A stretch of 64,000 nucleotides of DNA. It comes from Thalassobium sp. GTDB taxonomy: Bacteria; Pseudomonadota; Gammaproteobacteria; Pseudomonadales; Oceanobacteraceae. The translations under genes and the position numbers were made by a program. Positions 27,766 to 35,560 of the stretch are shown piece by piece; the first letter of the stretch is position 1; the number at the start of each line of letters is the position of its first letter. Location of the stretch: positions 496,001-560,000 of the forward strand of contig NVUW01000001.1 in NCBI GenBank assembly GCA_002733205.1, read 5' to 3'. The notes below the pieces were generated by a model. It made no database searches. It was given only the letters and a program-made list of their open reading frames with translations, and was not told where the DNA came from.

Positions 27766-28050
27766 ATGAACAAGCTGCACGCTATCGAACAGAACTACAA
27801 AGTCGCCTGCGCATTATCAGCCGTTGAAGACGCCGTAAAAAAATTAAGTGAATCCGGCGTCGCGGTACATGCCATCAGTATCGACAACAACCTGCCATAC
27901 CTGATGACCAGCAACGCCTTAGCCTGCCCGGATATTTCACCCATCAGCCGCGCGCGCCATGGTGACCGCGTAGTGATTTACCGCGCCTGTTTATTCGGCT
28001 GCGTTCTGCAGTTTGAGGTCAACGAGACAGAAGAGGAGCAGGCCGCATGA
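27766..28050 (+). CDS. Small early phage protein, unknown
   Basis: A 94-residue protein beginning MNKLHAIEQNYKVACALSAV, with GGGAG 6 nt before the ATG; an upstream in-frame ATG overlapping the previous gene is less likely. No domain is recognised. It is followed by a four-base overlap with the membrane protein gene. Confidence 0.6.
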   Translation: MNKLHAIEQNYKVACALSAVEDAVKKLSESGVAVHAISIDNNLPYLMTSNALACPDISPISRARHGDRVVIYRACLFGCVLQFEVNETEEEQAA

Positions 28051-28706
28051 AAAATCTGAAGAAATTACCCGCCGTTTTATTACTGCTCGGGGCCGTCGTT
28101 CTCATGCAAAAGCACGCCTGGGAATTCTGGAGCCAATACGACCCGGCCTTCGGGCCGCTGTGGGCCGTCATGCTGGAAGGCGCGGCTCTGTGGTTATGGA
28201 GCCAGCGCAGCATCGCCAAAAACGCACTGGCGCTGGTAGCAAGCCTGCTGGTACTAGCCGGCCCGCTGTACCAGGTCAGCGCCCCCGCCATTAAGCAATA
28301 TCAGGAATCAAAAACAGCGCCCGCGCTATATGAAAAGCGCGAACAGCAACTGCTCGCCGACCAGCAACGCTTAACCGAAAGCCTGGCACGCTATAACGCC
28401 AATAGCGAAACCCGCGCCGGATGGCTGGGTGCCATTTCTGGTACACAAGACGAATTAACAACAGTTAATGAGCAATTAACGGCACTTTATGCCGAGCAAT
28501 CAAAAAGCAAGCCAATGGCCTGGCAATCACTCGCCGTCATCGCCATGCAGGCCATCGCGCTGCTCATATTCCAGCTGCTGATCGTGTTGTGCATCCGCGC
28601 CGTAACCGAACCCGCCGCGCCGCGCACAGCTAAAACTACCCGCAAGCCGGAACCCTTTACCGCAAAGCAAACCGCCAACGCTCAGCGCCTGAAAGCGGCG
28701 GCGTAA
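28047..28706 (+). CDS. Early membrane protein with coiled-coil
   Basis: A 219-residue protein with hydrophobic segments at about residues 8-24, 40-50 and 58-75 and a longer one at about 155-182 (AVIAMQAIALLIFQLLIVLCI). A polar coiled-coil-like stretch (EKREQQLLADQQRLTESLARY) lies between them. The C-terminus is basic. It is an inner-membrane protein by appearance. No family is recognised. Early phage membrane proteins often interfere with host functions or superinfection, but there is no direct evidence here. Confidence 0.65.
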   Translation: MKNLKKLPAVLLLLGAVVLMQKHAWEFWSQYDPAFGPLWAVMLEGAALWLWSQRSIAKNALALVASLLVLAGPLYQVSAPAIKQYQESKTAPALYEKREQQLLADQQRLTESLARYNANSETRAGWLGAISGTQDELTTVNEQLTALYAEQSKSKPMAWQSLAVIAMQAIALLIFQLLIVLCIRAVTEPAAPRTAKTTRKPEPFTAKQTANAQRLKAAA

Positions 28707-28746
28707 TTATTGATTTTAACCAGGCACAGCACGTCAGGGGGCCGCC

Positions 28747-28917
28747 ATGAATGAAAAACGGATCTGGATAGGAACCTGCCCGAAATGCGGGCCGGTACGG
28801 ATAGAGCAACAAACCAAACCGACCAGCTGCACGCAGCAGATTCTGTTCGGTAAGCGCAGCTCAAGACGCTGCCGCGAAACACTGACACACGTAATGAGTA
28901 CGCGAGGTAAATCATGA
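28747..28917 (+). CDS. Small zinc-ribbon-like phage protein
   Basis: A 56-residue frame. The product contains CPKCG and two later Cys (SCTQQ, RRCRE), so a zinc-binding ribbon is plausible, and it is strongly basic near the C-terminus. The stop overlaps the start of the next gene by four bases (ATGA), which supports translation. Upstream CAGGGGGCCGCC offers a ribosome binding site. Confidence 0.6.
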   Translation: MNEKRIWIGTCPKCGPVRIEQQTKPTSCTQQILFGKRSSRRCRETLTHVMSTRGKS

Positions 28918-29534
28918 ATACAGCCATGCACATTCCCGACGGCTTTATGAAAAACGCCCAGGGGCATTTAGTACCCGAAGCCCTGGTGCGGGAGCAAGAC
29001 AAACTGCGCGATCAGGTCGTCACCGATCTGGCCATGCAAGCAATACACATTCACGAAGCGCTGAGCGCATTTAAGCGAAAAGCACTGGCCGATATCGCCG
29101 ACACCATCCAGATCGCCGCCGACAAATGGGAAGTCGACCTGGGCGGTAAAAAAGGCAACATCAGCCTGACCAGTTACAACGGCGAATTCAAAGTGCAGCG
29201 CGTCTACGCCGAGCGCATCACATTTTCCGAAGAGCTGGAAGCAGCCAAGGAACTGTTCGGCCGCTGTTTAGACCGCTGGACAGAAAAGGCCGACAACAAT
29301 ATCCGCGCATTAATAGACCGGGCTTTTCGCCCGAACAACTCTGGCCAGATCCGTACCGCTGAATTGCTCGGATTGCTGCGGCTGGAAATCGACGACGCCG
29401 AATGGCAAACCGCCATTGAGGCGCTGCAGGCATCCATCAACGTCAGCGGCTCAACTGTTTATGTACGGGTTTATAAGCGCATACCTGATACCGATAAATA
29501 TCAACTGATCCCGCTGGATCTGGCGAGCGTGTGA
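28914..29534 (+). CDS. DUF3164-family phage protein
   Basis: A 206-residue protein matching the DUF3164 family found in early operons of Mu-like phages. Features are the start MHIPDGFMKNAQGHLVPEAL, the central helical segment, and a beta-rich region FKVQRVYAERITFSEEL followed by RALIDRAFRPNNSGQIRTAELLGL. The function of the family is unknown to me. It is coupled to the zinc-ribbon gene before it and separated by 1 nt from the gp16-like gene. Confidence 0.85.
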   Translation: MNTAMHIPDGFMKNAQGHLVPEALVREQDKLRDQVVTDLAMQAIHIHEALSAFKRKALADIADTIQIAADKWEVDLGGKKGNISLTSYNGEFKVQRVYAERITFSEELEAAKELFGRCLDRWTEKADNNIRALIDRAFRPNNSGQIRTAELLGLLRLEIDDAEWQTAIEALQASINVSGSTVYVRVYKRIPDTDKYQLIPLDLASV

Positions 29535-29535
29535 C

Positions 29536-30234
29536 ATGACTAAAGCCCAACCGATAAAACGCCTGATCGCCCAGATCCACATAGGCAAAAAACAGCTGGG
29601 CCTCGACGATGACACATACCGCGCCTTGCTTAAGGGCGCGGCGGGGAAAACCAGCTGCAGCGATATGTCACTGGGTCAGCTGCACCAGGTGGTGAAAGCC
29701 ATGAAAGATCGCGGATTTAAACCCAAGGGCAAACCGTCACCCAAAACGCGTGGCCTGAAGATTAAATCCCGCGTCGATAAGCTGCGCGCTATCTGGATCA
29801 CGATGGGCCACTGCGGCCACATCGAAGACGCAAGCGAAACAGCGTTGCTGAGCTGGGTACAGAATCAGCTGAAAAAGCGCAACGCAGATCCGGTCGATGC
29901 ACTGAATTGGCTCGACGCCCATAAAGACTGCAATCTGATACTGGAGCAGCTGAAACGCTGGCGCGACCGCTGCGGTAAAGCCGCATTAAACGACGATTTA
30001 AAAATGATCTCCGACGCCACCGCCGCGCTGGAACAGCTGGGCAAAAGTCTGAGTCAGCAGGACGTCATTCAGATCCTGCTCGACCACGGAGTTATTACCT
30101 GGCACGACCTGTTTAATAAATTAAACCTGCAGCCTCAGCCGCACTATTGCGGCAGCCGTAAAGAGCTGCGCCCGCTGAGTGTCGTTACCGGCACGACTAA
30201 CCGTAACGAAACAGGAGCACAGCAATGCAGTTAA
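29536..30234 (+). CDS. gp16-like regulatory protein (DUF1018)
   Basis: A 232-residue protein whose N-terminal 70 residues (RLIAQIHIGKKQLGLDDDTYRALLKGAAGKTSCSDMS in two blocks) are the DUF1018/gp16 module of Mu-like phages. The rest is helical and charged, longer than in Mu gp16. The family is thought to be regulatory. It overlaps the start of the following gene. Confidence 0.85.
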   Translation: MTKAQPIKRLIAQIHIGKKQLGLDDDTYRALLKGAAGKTSCSDMSLGQLHQVVKAMKDRGFKPKGKPSPKTRGLKIKSRVDKLRAIWITMGHCGHIEDASETALLSWVQNQLKKRNADPVDALNWLDAHKDCNLILEQLKRWRDRCGKAALNDDLKMISDATAALEQLGKSLSQQDVIQILLDHGVITWHDLFNKLNLQPQPHYCGSRKELRPLSVVTGTTNRNETGAQQCS

Positions 30235-30668
30235 CCCGCTGCCCGGTCTGTCACAGCCGCATCGGTTTAGAGCAGCTCGTCCAGGATGAAGCCGGGCGCG
30301 AACTGCTGGCGCTGCTATCAAAACTCGACACGCTGACCGGCTCAGTGCTGGTCAGCTATATCGGATTATTCCGCTCGGCTAACCGCGATCTTGCCAACGA
30401 CCGGGCGCTGAAACTGGCGCAGGAAACGCTGGCTATCGAAGCAGTGCAATGGCTGACACCCGCGCTACAGGAAACCGTAGAGGCAATAAAAGACAAACGC
30501 GCTCTGGGCGACGTAAAGCCGCTGAACAATCACAACTATTTAAAGCGGGTTTTGGAAAGCGTAGTTAAACGCGGCTGTAACGTCGGCACATTACCCGCCC
30601 ACGCGCCACAAGTAGGTTACGCCACCGGCGCGGCCAGTATTGCACGCATTCAAGACACCAGCTGGTAA
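30225..30668 (+). CDS. Phage protein with N-terminal zinc-finger-like motif
   Basis: A 147-residue protein. CPVCHSRIGLEQL at the N-terminus suggests a half zinc-binding site. Helices and a basic C-terminal tail with the conserved NHNYLKRVLESV segment follow. Related proteins precede mor in other Mu-like prophages. The function is unknown. It overlaps the gp16-like gene by 10 nt and is followed 9 nt later by mor. Confidence 0.7.
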   Translation: MQLTRCPVCHSRIGLEQLVQDEAGRELLALLSKLDTLTGSVLVSYIGLFRSANRDLANDRALKLAQETLAIEAVQWLTPALQETVEAIKDKRALGDVKPLNNHNYLKRVLESVVKRGCNVGTLPAHAPQVGYATGAASIARIQDTSW

Positions 30669-30677
30669 GGAGGATTT

Positions 30678-31109
30678 ATGGCCGGTACACAGGAAGAAAA
30701 TCACGAACTGTTCGGCGACGAGTTAATGTCCGAATCATTACTCGATCACCTGCCGGATATTTCCGACGAAACCAAACGTAAATGGCCGCGCGATCTCGCG
30801 GCCCTGGTTGATATGTATAACGCCACACTGCGGCGCATGAACTACAGCGAAGAAGAAGCGCAGAAGATTGCCTACACGCTACTCATTGAGTTAGCGACCT
30901 ATTGCGGCGGCCGCTATATTTATTTACCTAAAAACGACGCGCTGAAAAAAGCCATCCGCGACGTTGATCTTTACCGCGACTGGCGCGACCGGGGGATGAC
31001 GTCCGAAGTGCTGGCCAAAAAATATGATATTTCTCTGCAGCATGCCTACCGGGTGATCGCCGAACAGCGTAAATATCACATTAAGAAAATTCAGCCGGAT
31101 TTATTCTGA
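30678..31109 (+). CDS. mor: Mor-family middle/late transcription activator
   Basis: A 143-residue protein of the Mor/C family. The middle dimerisation segment (LIELATYCGGRYIYLPKND) and the C-terminal helix-turn-helix (MTSEVLAKKYDISLQHAYRVI) are both visible. In Mu, Mor activates the middle promoter and a relative, C, activates late promoters. Only one such gene is seen here, so it may activate late genes directly. A good AAGGAGG site lies just before the start. Its 3' end is overlapped by a minus-strand gene. Confidence 0.92.
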   Translation: MAGTQEENHELFGDELMSESLLDHLPDISDETKRKWPRDLAALVDMYNATLRRMNYSEEEAQKIAYTLLIELATYCGGRYIYLPKNDALKKAIRDVDLYRDWRDRGMTSEVLAKKYDISLQHAYRVIAEQRKYHIKKIQPDLF

Positions 31110-31660
31110 GTCCGGCTATCCTGCATTATGCCTTGAGTCTCATATAAGAAATCGTCACCGATGAGTAGAGGATGGTACTTCAGGCCACCGGGCAATTTAT
31201 CGGCATGAGCGGCTATAATATTCCCCATTCCATCCCTCTGGCCTTTAATAACGGCAAAGGTAGTGGCTAGTGAGAAGTCCATTATTTCCATCGAAGGTAA
31301 GGTTAACCACGCATGAAGGCTGATATCGTTCGCAGTAACTCCATTCTTTAGCGTACGAAGCAGACTTTCTTCGGTCTGGAAGAAAAGATTCCTTTCACTT
31401 TCTTCAACATATCCAATGGTGTAATAACAAGGACAATCGAAAAATGCGGCTACCACATACTGTAGTTTCAAATGAATACCCAGACATTGAGCATGAAGTT
31501 CTTTCGGCGTTAATTCCCCAAGCACATGACGTATATAACCTGGGAGTCTGTTGTCTTTATCTTTTGAAAGAATTCCTTCCTCAGTGAACTTTAAATCAGG
31601 GCAATCCAGTCCAAACCTTTTTGTTCTTAACGCCGCGTCTTCAAACTCTGATCTATACAT
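31091..31660 (-). CDS. Minus-strand cargo protein of unknown function
   Basis: A 189-residue protein transcribed against the phage operon, with lower GC than its neighbours. There is no signal peptide or clear membrane segment. Two Cys lie close together in AFFDCPCYY. I see no known domain. It lies between mor and the lysis genes, and its last codons overlap the 3' end of mor on the other strand. Position, strand and composition mark it as a recently gained cargo (moron) gene that could be expressed in the lysogen. A defence or exclusion role is possible but unproven. Confidence 0.7.
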   Translation of the reverse strand: MYRSEFEDAALRTKRFGLDCPDLKFTEEGILSKDKDNRLPGYIRHVLGELTPKELHAQCLGIHLKLQYVVAAFFDCPCYYTIGYVEESERNLFFQTEESLLRTLKNGVTANDISLHAWLTLPSMEIMDFSLATTFAVIKGQRDGMGNIIAAHADKLPGGLKYHPLLIGDDFLYETQGIMQDSRTQNKSG

Positions 31661-31763
31661 TTTCTAACCTCTGTCCTTGTTGGGTACGAGTGTAACCGAT
31701 GTTAAACCCAGCCTGAAATCCCGGCCCGTATGCTGCCTGTTAAATCATCAACAGGGGCAAGCA
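31661..31763 (+). promoter_or_regulatory. Possible Mor-dependent promoter before the lysis genes
   Basis: This gap follows the minus-strand cargo gene and precedes the amidase. It has an imperfect dyad GGGTAC-gagt-GTAACC (about 31681-31696) that could be an activator site, and a TATGCT -10-like element about 40 nt later. The assignment is tentative. Confidence 0.3.
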
Positions 31764-32267
31764 ATGGGCACCCGCCGAAAATTAACCAACATTACCGCCG
31801 TCGTTATCCACTGCGCCGATACCCCAAACGGCCGCGCGAATACCGTCGAAGACATTAACCGCTGGCACGGTGAACGGCAGCCGCCGTTTACGCGAGACAT
31901 GAGTATCGCGCCCAAGCATCAGCCCGGCCTTACACACATTGGCTATCACTTCGTCATTGAAGTCGACGGCGCTATTCGCCCCGGCCGCCCGCTACAGGAA
32001 AGCGGTGCGCACGCCTCCGGCTATAACGCCAACAGTATCGGCATTTGTTTAATCGGGCGTGACAAATTCAGCGCCGAGCAATGGCACGCGCTGCATGAAC
32101 TGGTCGCCAACCTCATTACTCAGATACCAACCTGCACCAAAGTGTTCGGCCATCGCGATTTAAACCCCGGTAAAACCTGCCCCGGCTTTTCCGTAGCGGA
32201 TTGGATTCATAACGATTACATCCCCGATTTCAATCACATGCTCGATACCGAGGTGAACCATGGCTAA
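31764..32267 (+). CDS. N-acetylmuramoyl-L-alanine amidase (endolysin)
   Basis: A 167-residue zinc amidase of the T7 lysozyme type (Amidase_2). The metal ligands are visible as His16 (VVIHCADTP), His130 and Cys139 (GHRDLNPGKTCPG), with catalytic Lys137. It cleaves the bond between MurNAc and L-Ala in peptidoglycan at lysis. There is no signal peptide, so a holin should release it. The ATG used has CAGGGGC before it; upstream in-frame codons lack similarity. It overlaps the small membrane protein gene that follows. Confidence 0.93.
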   Translation: MGTRRKLTNITAVVIHCADTPNGRANTVEDINRWHGERQPPFTRDMSIAPKHQPGLTHIGYHFVIEVDGAIRPGRPLQESGAHASGYNANSIGICLIGRDKFSAEQWHALHELVANLITQIPTCTKVFGHRDLNPGKTCPGFSVADWIHNDYIPDFNHMLDTEVNHG

Positions 32268-32511
32268 TGCGCTGCTTATTTTACGCGGCCTGATCGGCGG
32301 CCTTACGTGGAAGCTGATCGCCGATGCAATTGCCGCATTATTCGGCCGCATTAACTGGACAGTAGTCCTTGAGCGCTTGCTTACCCGAATATTGGTATCC
32401 GTACTGCGCTGGATTAAAGAACTCAGCACCAATGACGTCATTGACGAAACGGTCGACGACATCATCAGCCAGCTGAAAGAAAAACGACTGGCAAAAGCGG
32501 ATGAAAAATAA
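32260..32511 (+). CDS. Small phage protein next to endolysin, possible lysis accessory
   Basis: An 83-residue protein with an amphipathic to hydrophobic N-terminal half (LLILRGLIGGLTWKLIADAIAALFG, WTVVLERLLTRILVSVL) and a charged C-terminal end. It overlaps the endolysin gene, where holins usually lie. However, the hydrophobic stretches are broken by charged residues, so a true holin is uncertain. Confidence 0.6.
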   Translation: MANALLILRGLIGGLTWKLIADAIAALFGRINWTVVLERLLTRILVSVLRWIKELSTNDVIDETVDDIISQLKEKRLAKADEK

Positions 32512-32756
32512 TGGATATTCTCGACGACGCTAAAAAAGCGGAAATGGAAGACCGCGACCGCGCGCTGGCCAACCACTTCGCCCGCACCATAGAACCCGCA
32601 CAGGATATAGAAAACGGCATCGTGTTCTGCATCCGCTGCGGCCGCGAAGTTGAACGCGAAAGGCTGGAGGTAAAACCAAACGCCGCGCGCTGCGTTGAAT
32701 GCCAAACCATTCACGAACAACAGGAGCGCCGTAATGGGCATAGAACTGGACTATAA
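32511..32756 (+). CDS. TraR/DksA-type zinc-finger protein
   Basis: An 81-residue protein with the C4 zinc finger CIRCGREVERERL...RCVECQ near residues 43-65 and an N-terminal acidic helix (DILDDAKKAEMEDRDRAL). It matches the short TraR/DksA-like proteins of phages. These may bind in the RNA polymerase secondary channel and change promoter choice without ppGpp. It overlaps the next gene by 23 nt. Confidence 0.9.
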   Translation: MDILDDAKKAEMEDRDRALANHFARTIEPAQDIENGIVFCIRCGREVERERLEVKPNAARCVECQTIHEQQERRNGHRTGL

Positions 32757-33084
32757 GGCGCTCGGCTTCTGGCTGCAGTTCGTGCAAGTCGTAGCGACCG
32801 GCCTTGTCTTTTTATACGTCTGGATTACCAACCGGCAAAAGGCGAACACTCAGGCCATTAAGGAAATGCGCGACGAAATCGGCCGCGAAATAAACGGGCT
32901 GGATGACCGTTTAATTCGCGTCGAAAAAGACATCGAACATCTGCCGACCCATGATGATATGGCCAAGCTGCATTCCCGTATTAACGAAACCAGCGAAGCA
33001 ATAAAGCACATTGCCGGTCAGTTAAATCAGATCGACTGCACCACCCAAATGATTAACCAGTACCTGATCGATAAGGGGAAATAA
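32734..33084 (+). CDS. DUF2730 phage membrane protein (Mu gp25-like)
   Basis: A 116-residue protein beginning MGIELDYKALGFWLQF, with CAGGAG upstream. One N-terminal membrane helix (about residues 10-30, FVQVVATGLVFLYVW) is followed by a long coiled coil (EMRDEIGREINGLDDRLIRVEKDIEHL). It matches the DUF2730/Mu gp25 family by plan and place. A role in lysis, as spanin-like or accessory protein, has been suggested for that position but is not shown here. Confidence 0.8.
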   Translation: MGIELDYKALGFWLQFVQVVATGLVFLYVWITNRQKANTQAIKEMRDEIGREINGLDDRLIRVEKDIEHLPTHDDMAKLHSRINETSEAIKHIAGQLNQIDCTTQMINQYLIDKGK

Positions 33085-33085
33085 T

Positions 33086-33379
33086 ATGGCCTATCACGAT
33101 ATTGTCACCGCCGATCAACGTCTGGTTATTTTGCGCATGCTGGAAGAATCCAACGGCAGCGCCAATGACTCCGTACTGCAAAAAGTACTCGGCACCTACG
33201 GTCACCGCATCAGCCGCGATCAGGTTAAAACCCATTTGTACTGGCTCAATGAGCAAAGCCTGATAACCATTGAGTCGGTCATGGGTACCGACGTAGCCAC
33301 CATTACCGGCCGGGGCATCGATGTCGCGCTGGGTCATGCCCGCGTTCCGGGCGTCGGTATTCCGCGCGCGGGGGGCTGA
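33086..33379 (+). CDS. Mu gp26-like winged-helix phage protein
   Basis: A 97-residue protein with ArsR-like winged-helix appearance (TADQRLVILRMLEESNG, DQVKTHLYWLNEQSLITIE). The equivalent small gene lies in the same place, before the small terminase, in Mu and relatives. The C-terminal GRGIDVALGHARVPGV block is typical of the family. Confidence 0.8.
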   Translation: MAYHDIVTADQRLVILRMLEESNGSANDSVLQKVLGTYGHRISRDQVKTHLYWLNEQSLITIESVMGTDVATITGRGIDVALGHARVPGVGIPRAGG

Positions 33380-33380
33380 T

Positions 33381-33953
33381 ATGTCTAAAGCAACCCGAGG
33401 CCGGGGCTCCAAGGTCGAACAATTGCCGGATGAGGTGAAAACTTTTCTGGATTCCCTGCTGCGCGATCGTCAGTTCACACAGCAGGAAATACTCGACGAA
33501 GTTAATAAACAAATCGACGCACTGGGCCTGTCTGAGGATGAAAAACTCAGCCGCTCCGGCCTGAACCGTTACGCGTCCAAAATGGAAGCGATCGGCAAGC
33601 GTATGCGCGAAACCAATGCCATCGCCGACGCCTGGGTTAACCGTCTGGGCGATAAGCCGACCGGGCAAGTCGGCAACCTGCTGATTCAGATGACGCGCTC
33701 AATGGCGTTTGATATCGCGCTCGCCGCGCAGGAAAACGAAGACGAACCAGCCAGCCTCGGCATGCTGAAAGAACTGGCGCTGACGATTCAGCGACTGGAA
33801 AAAGCCAGCATGGATTCGTTAAAGCGCGAAAAAGAAATCCGCAAAGCTTTCGCCGAAGAAGCCGCCGCCAAAGCCGAAACCGTCGCGAAACAAGCGGGCC
33901 TTACCGCGCGGGCAGTACAGACAATTAAGAATGAAATTTTGGGGATCGCGTAA
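33381..33953 (+). CDS. DUF3486 protein, small terminase subunit (Mu gp27-like)
   Basis: A 190-residue protein starting MSKATRGRGSKVEQLPDEV, two codons past the previous stop, with GGGGG before it. The helix-turn-helix-like N-terminal part and the long helical C-terminal part match DUF3486/Mu gp27, proposed as the small terminase subunit that recognises the packaging site near the prophage left end. It overlaps the large-subunit gene by one base. Confidence 0.88.
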   Translation: MSKATRGRGSKVEQLPDEVKTFLDSLLRDRQFTQQEILDEVNKQIDALGLSEDEKLSRSGLNRYASKMEAIGKRMRETNAIADAWVNRLGDKPTGQVGNLLIQMTRSMAFDIALAAQENEDEPASLGMLKELALTIQRLEKASMDSLKREKEIRKAFAEEAAAKAETVAKQAGLTARAVQTIKNEILGIA

Positions 33954-35560
33954 TGGCCGCCGCAGTTGATCAGTCCCTGGGCAAACCCCCGGCAACGCCA
34001 GCCCCCAACAAGCTGGCCGAAGCCGTTGTCGGCGCGGTACCGGATTTTATTCCCTACGCCGCTAACGAGGTTCTGCTCGGCTACCAGAAACGCTGGATCG
34101 CCGACGGCAGCCCGTTAAAAATTGCTGAAAAGTCCCGCCGTACCGGTATCACCTGGGCCGAGGCTGCCGATGCTACGTTAACCGCCAGCGCTGCAAAAAG
34201 TGCGGGAGGCACCAACCATTTTTACGTCGGCTCAAACAAAGAAATGGCGCGCGAATTTATCGACGCCGCTGCGATGTGGGCGCGGGCCTTTGATAAAGCC
34301 GCCGGTGAAATCTGCGAAGAAGTGCTGGAAGACGAAGACAAAGACATCCTGACCTTTGTTATTTATTTTCCGTCCGGATTCAAGATTCAGGCGCTTAGCT
34401 CTAACCCATCAAACCTGCGCGGCATGCAGGGCAACGTCACGATAGACGAGGCCGCCTTTCACGATCGCCTGGCTGAAGTATTAAAGGCCGCGCTGGCGCT
34501 CACTATGTGGGGCGCTAACGTCCGTTTAATCAGCACACATAACGGCGTTGAAAACCTGTTTAACGAACTGATACAGGACAGCCGCGCCGGAAAAAAACGC
34601 TACAGCATTCACACCATTACGCTCGATGACGCCTGCCGCGAAGGACTGTACCAGCGCATCTGTCAGATCAAAGGGAACGAGTGGAGCCAGGCCGCCGAAG
34701 ATGAGTGGAAAGCCGGCCTGCTGAAAGATACCGCCACCGAAGAAGACGCGCTCGAAGAATACTACTGCGTGCCGAAGCAATCCGGCGGCAGCTACTTAAG
34801 CCGCGCTCTGGTCGAATCGCGCATGACCAATGCGCCGGTGATCCGCTACGAAGGCAGTAAAGAATTTAATGCCTGGGCCGAGCATTTACGCGAAGCCGAA
34901 ATGCGCGATTGGTGCGAACAGCACCTGCTGCCCGAACTGGTGCGGCTGAACCCGCAACACGAACACAACGTCGGCGAAGACTTTGGCCGCTCCGGCGACT
35001 TAACCGTTATCGCGCCCATGGCCGTCGACGCTCAGTTAAACCGGCAGGTGCCGTTTTTAGTCGAGTTGTTTAACGTACCGTTCCGCCAGCAGGAGCAGGT
35101 ACTCAACTACATTGCCGACCGCCTGCCGCGCTTCAACTGCGGCGCGCTGGATGCGCGCGGTAACGGCCAGTATTTAGCCGAACAAACCGCCTACCGCTAC
35201 GGGGCCGATCGCATCCATTGCGTCATGCTGTCGCAGACCTGGTACCGCGACAACATGCCGAAAATGAAAGCGCTGTTTGAAGACGACCAGATCCGCGTCC
35301 CCAAACACGCCGACGTACTCGCCGATTTACGCGCCATTCAGGTGGTTAAGGGCATCCCAAAAATTCCCGACGTAAAAACCGGCGCAGATAAAGACCGCCA
35401 CGGCGACGCCGCCATTGCCATCGCGATGGCCGTATTCGCGTCCTTTCAGGAAGGCTACGAAATCGACTTCACCCCCGTCCCCAAAACACCTCTGGGCGGC
35501 GACCCGTCTGACGCCGACGACTGGGACGACGACAACAACACAACCGGAGGCTGCTGGTAA
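33953..35560 (+). CDS. Terminase large subunit (Mu gp28-like)
   Basis: A 535-residue DNA-packaging ATPase/nuclease. A Walker A-like SRRTGITW near residue 61 and Walker B VTIDEAAFH near 163 form the motor. A RuvC-like nuclease domain starts with the acidic DFGRSGDL near residue 342 and ends with KDRHGDAAIAIAMA near 485. It drives headful packaging of phage DNA together with adjacent host DNA. It is tightly coupled to both neighbours. Confidence 0.93.
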   Translation: MAAAVDQSLGKPPATPAPNKLAEAVVGAVPDFIPYAANEVLLGYQKRWIADGSPLKIAEKSRRTGITWAEAADATLTASAAKSAGGTNHFYVGSNKEMAREFIDAAAMWARAFDKAAGEICEEVLEDEDKDILTFVIYFPSGFKIQALSSNPSNLRGMQGNVTIDEAAFHDRLAEVLKAALALTMWGANVRLISTHNGVENLFNELIQDSRAGKKRYSIHTITLDDACREGLYQRICQIKGNEWSQAAEDEWKAGLLKDTATEEDALEEYYCVPKQSGGSYLSRALVESRMTNAPVIRYEGSKEFNAWAEHLREAEMRDWCEQHLLPELVRLNPQHEHNVGEDFGRSGDLTVIAPMAVDAQLNRQVPFLVELFNVPFRQQEQVLNYIADRLPRFNCGALDARGNGQYLAEQTAYRYGADRIHCVMLSQTWYRDNMPKMKALFEDDQIRVPKHADVLADLRAIQVVKGIPKIPDVKTGADKDRHGDAAIAIAMAVFASFQEGYEIDFTPVPKTPLGGDPSDADDWDDDNNTTGGCW

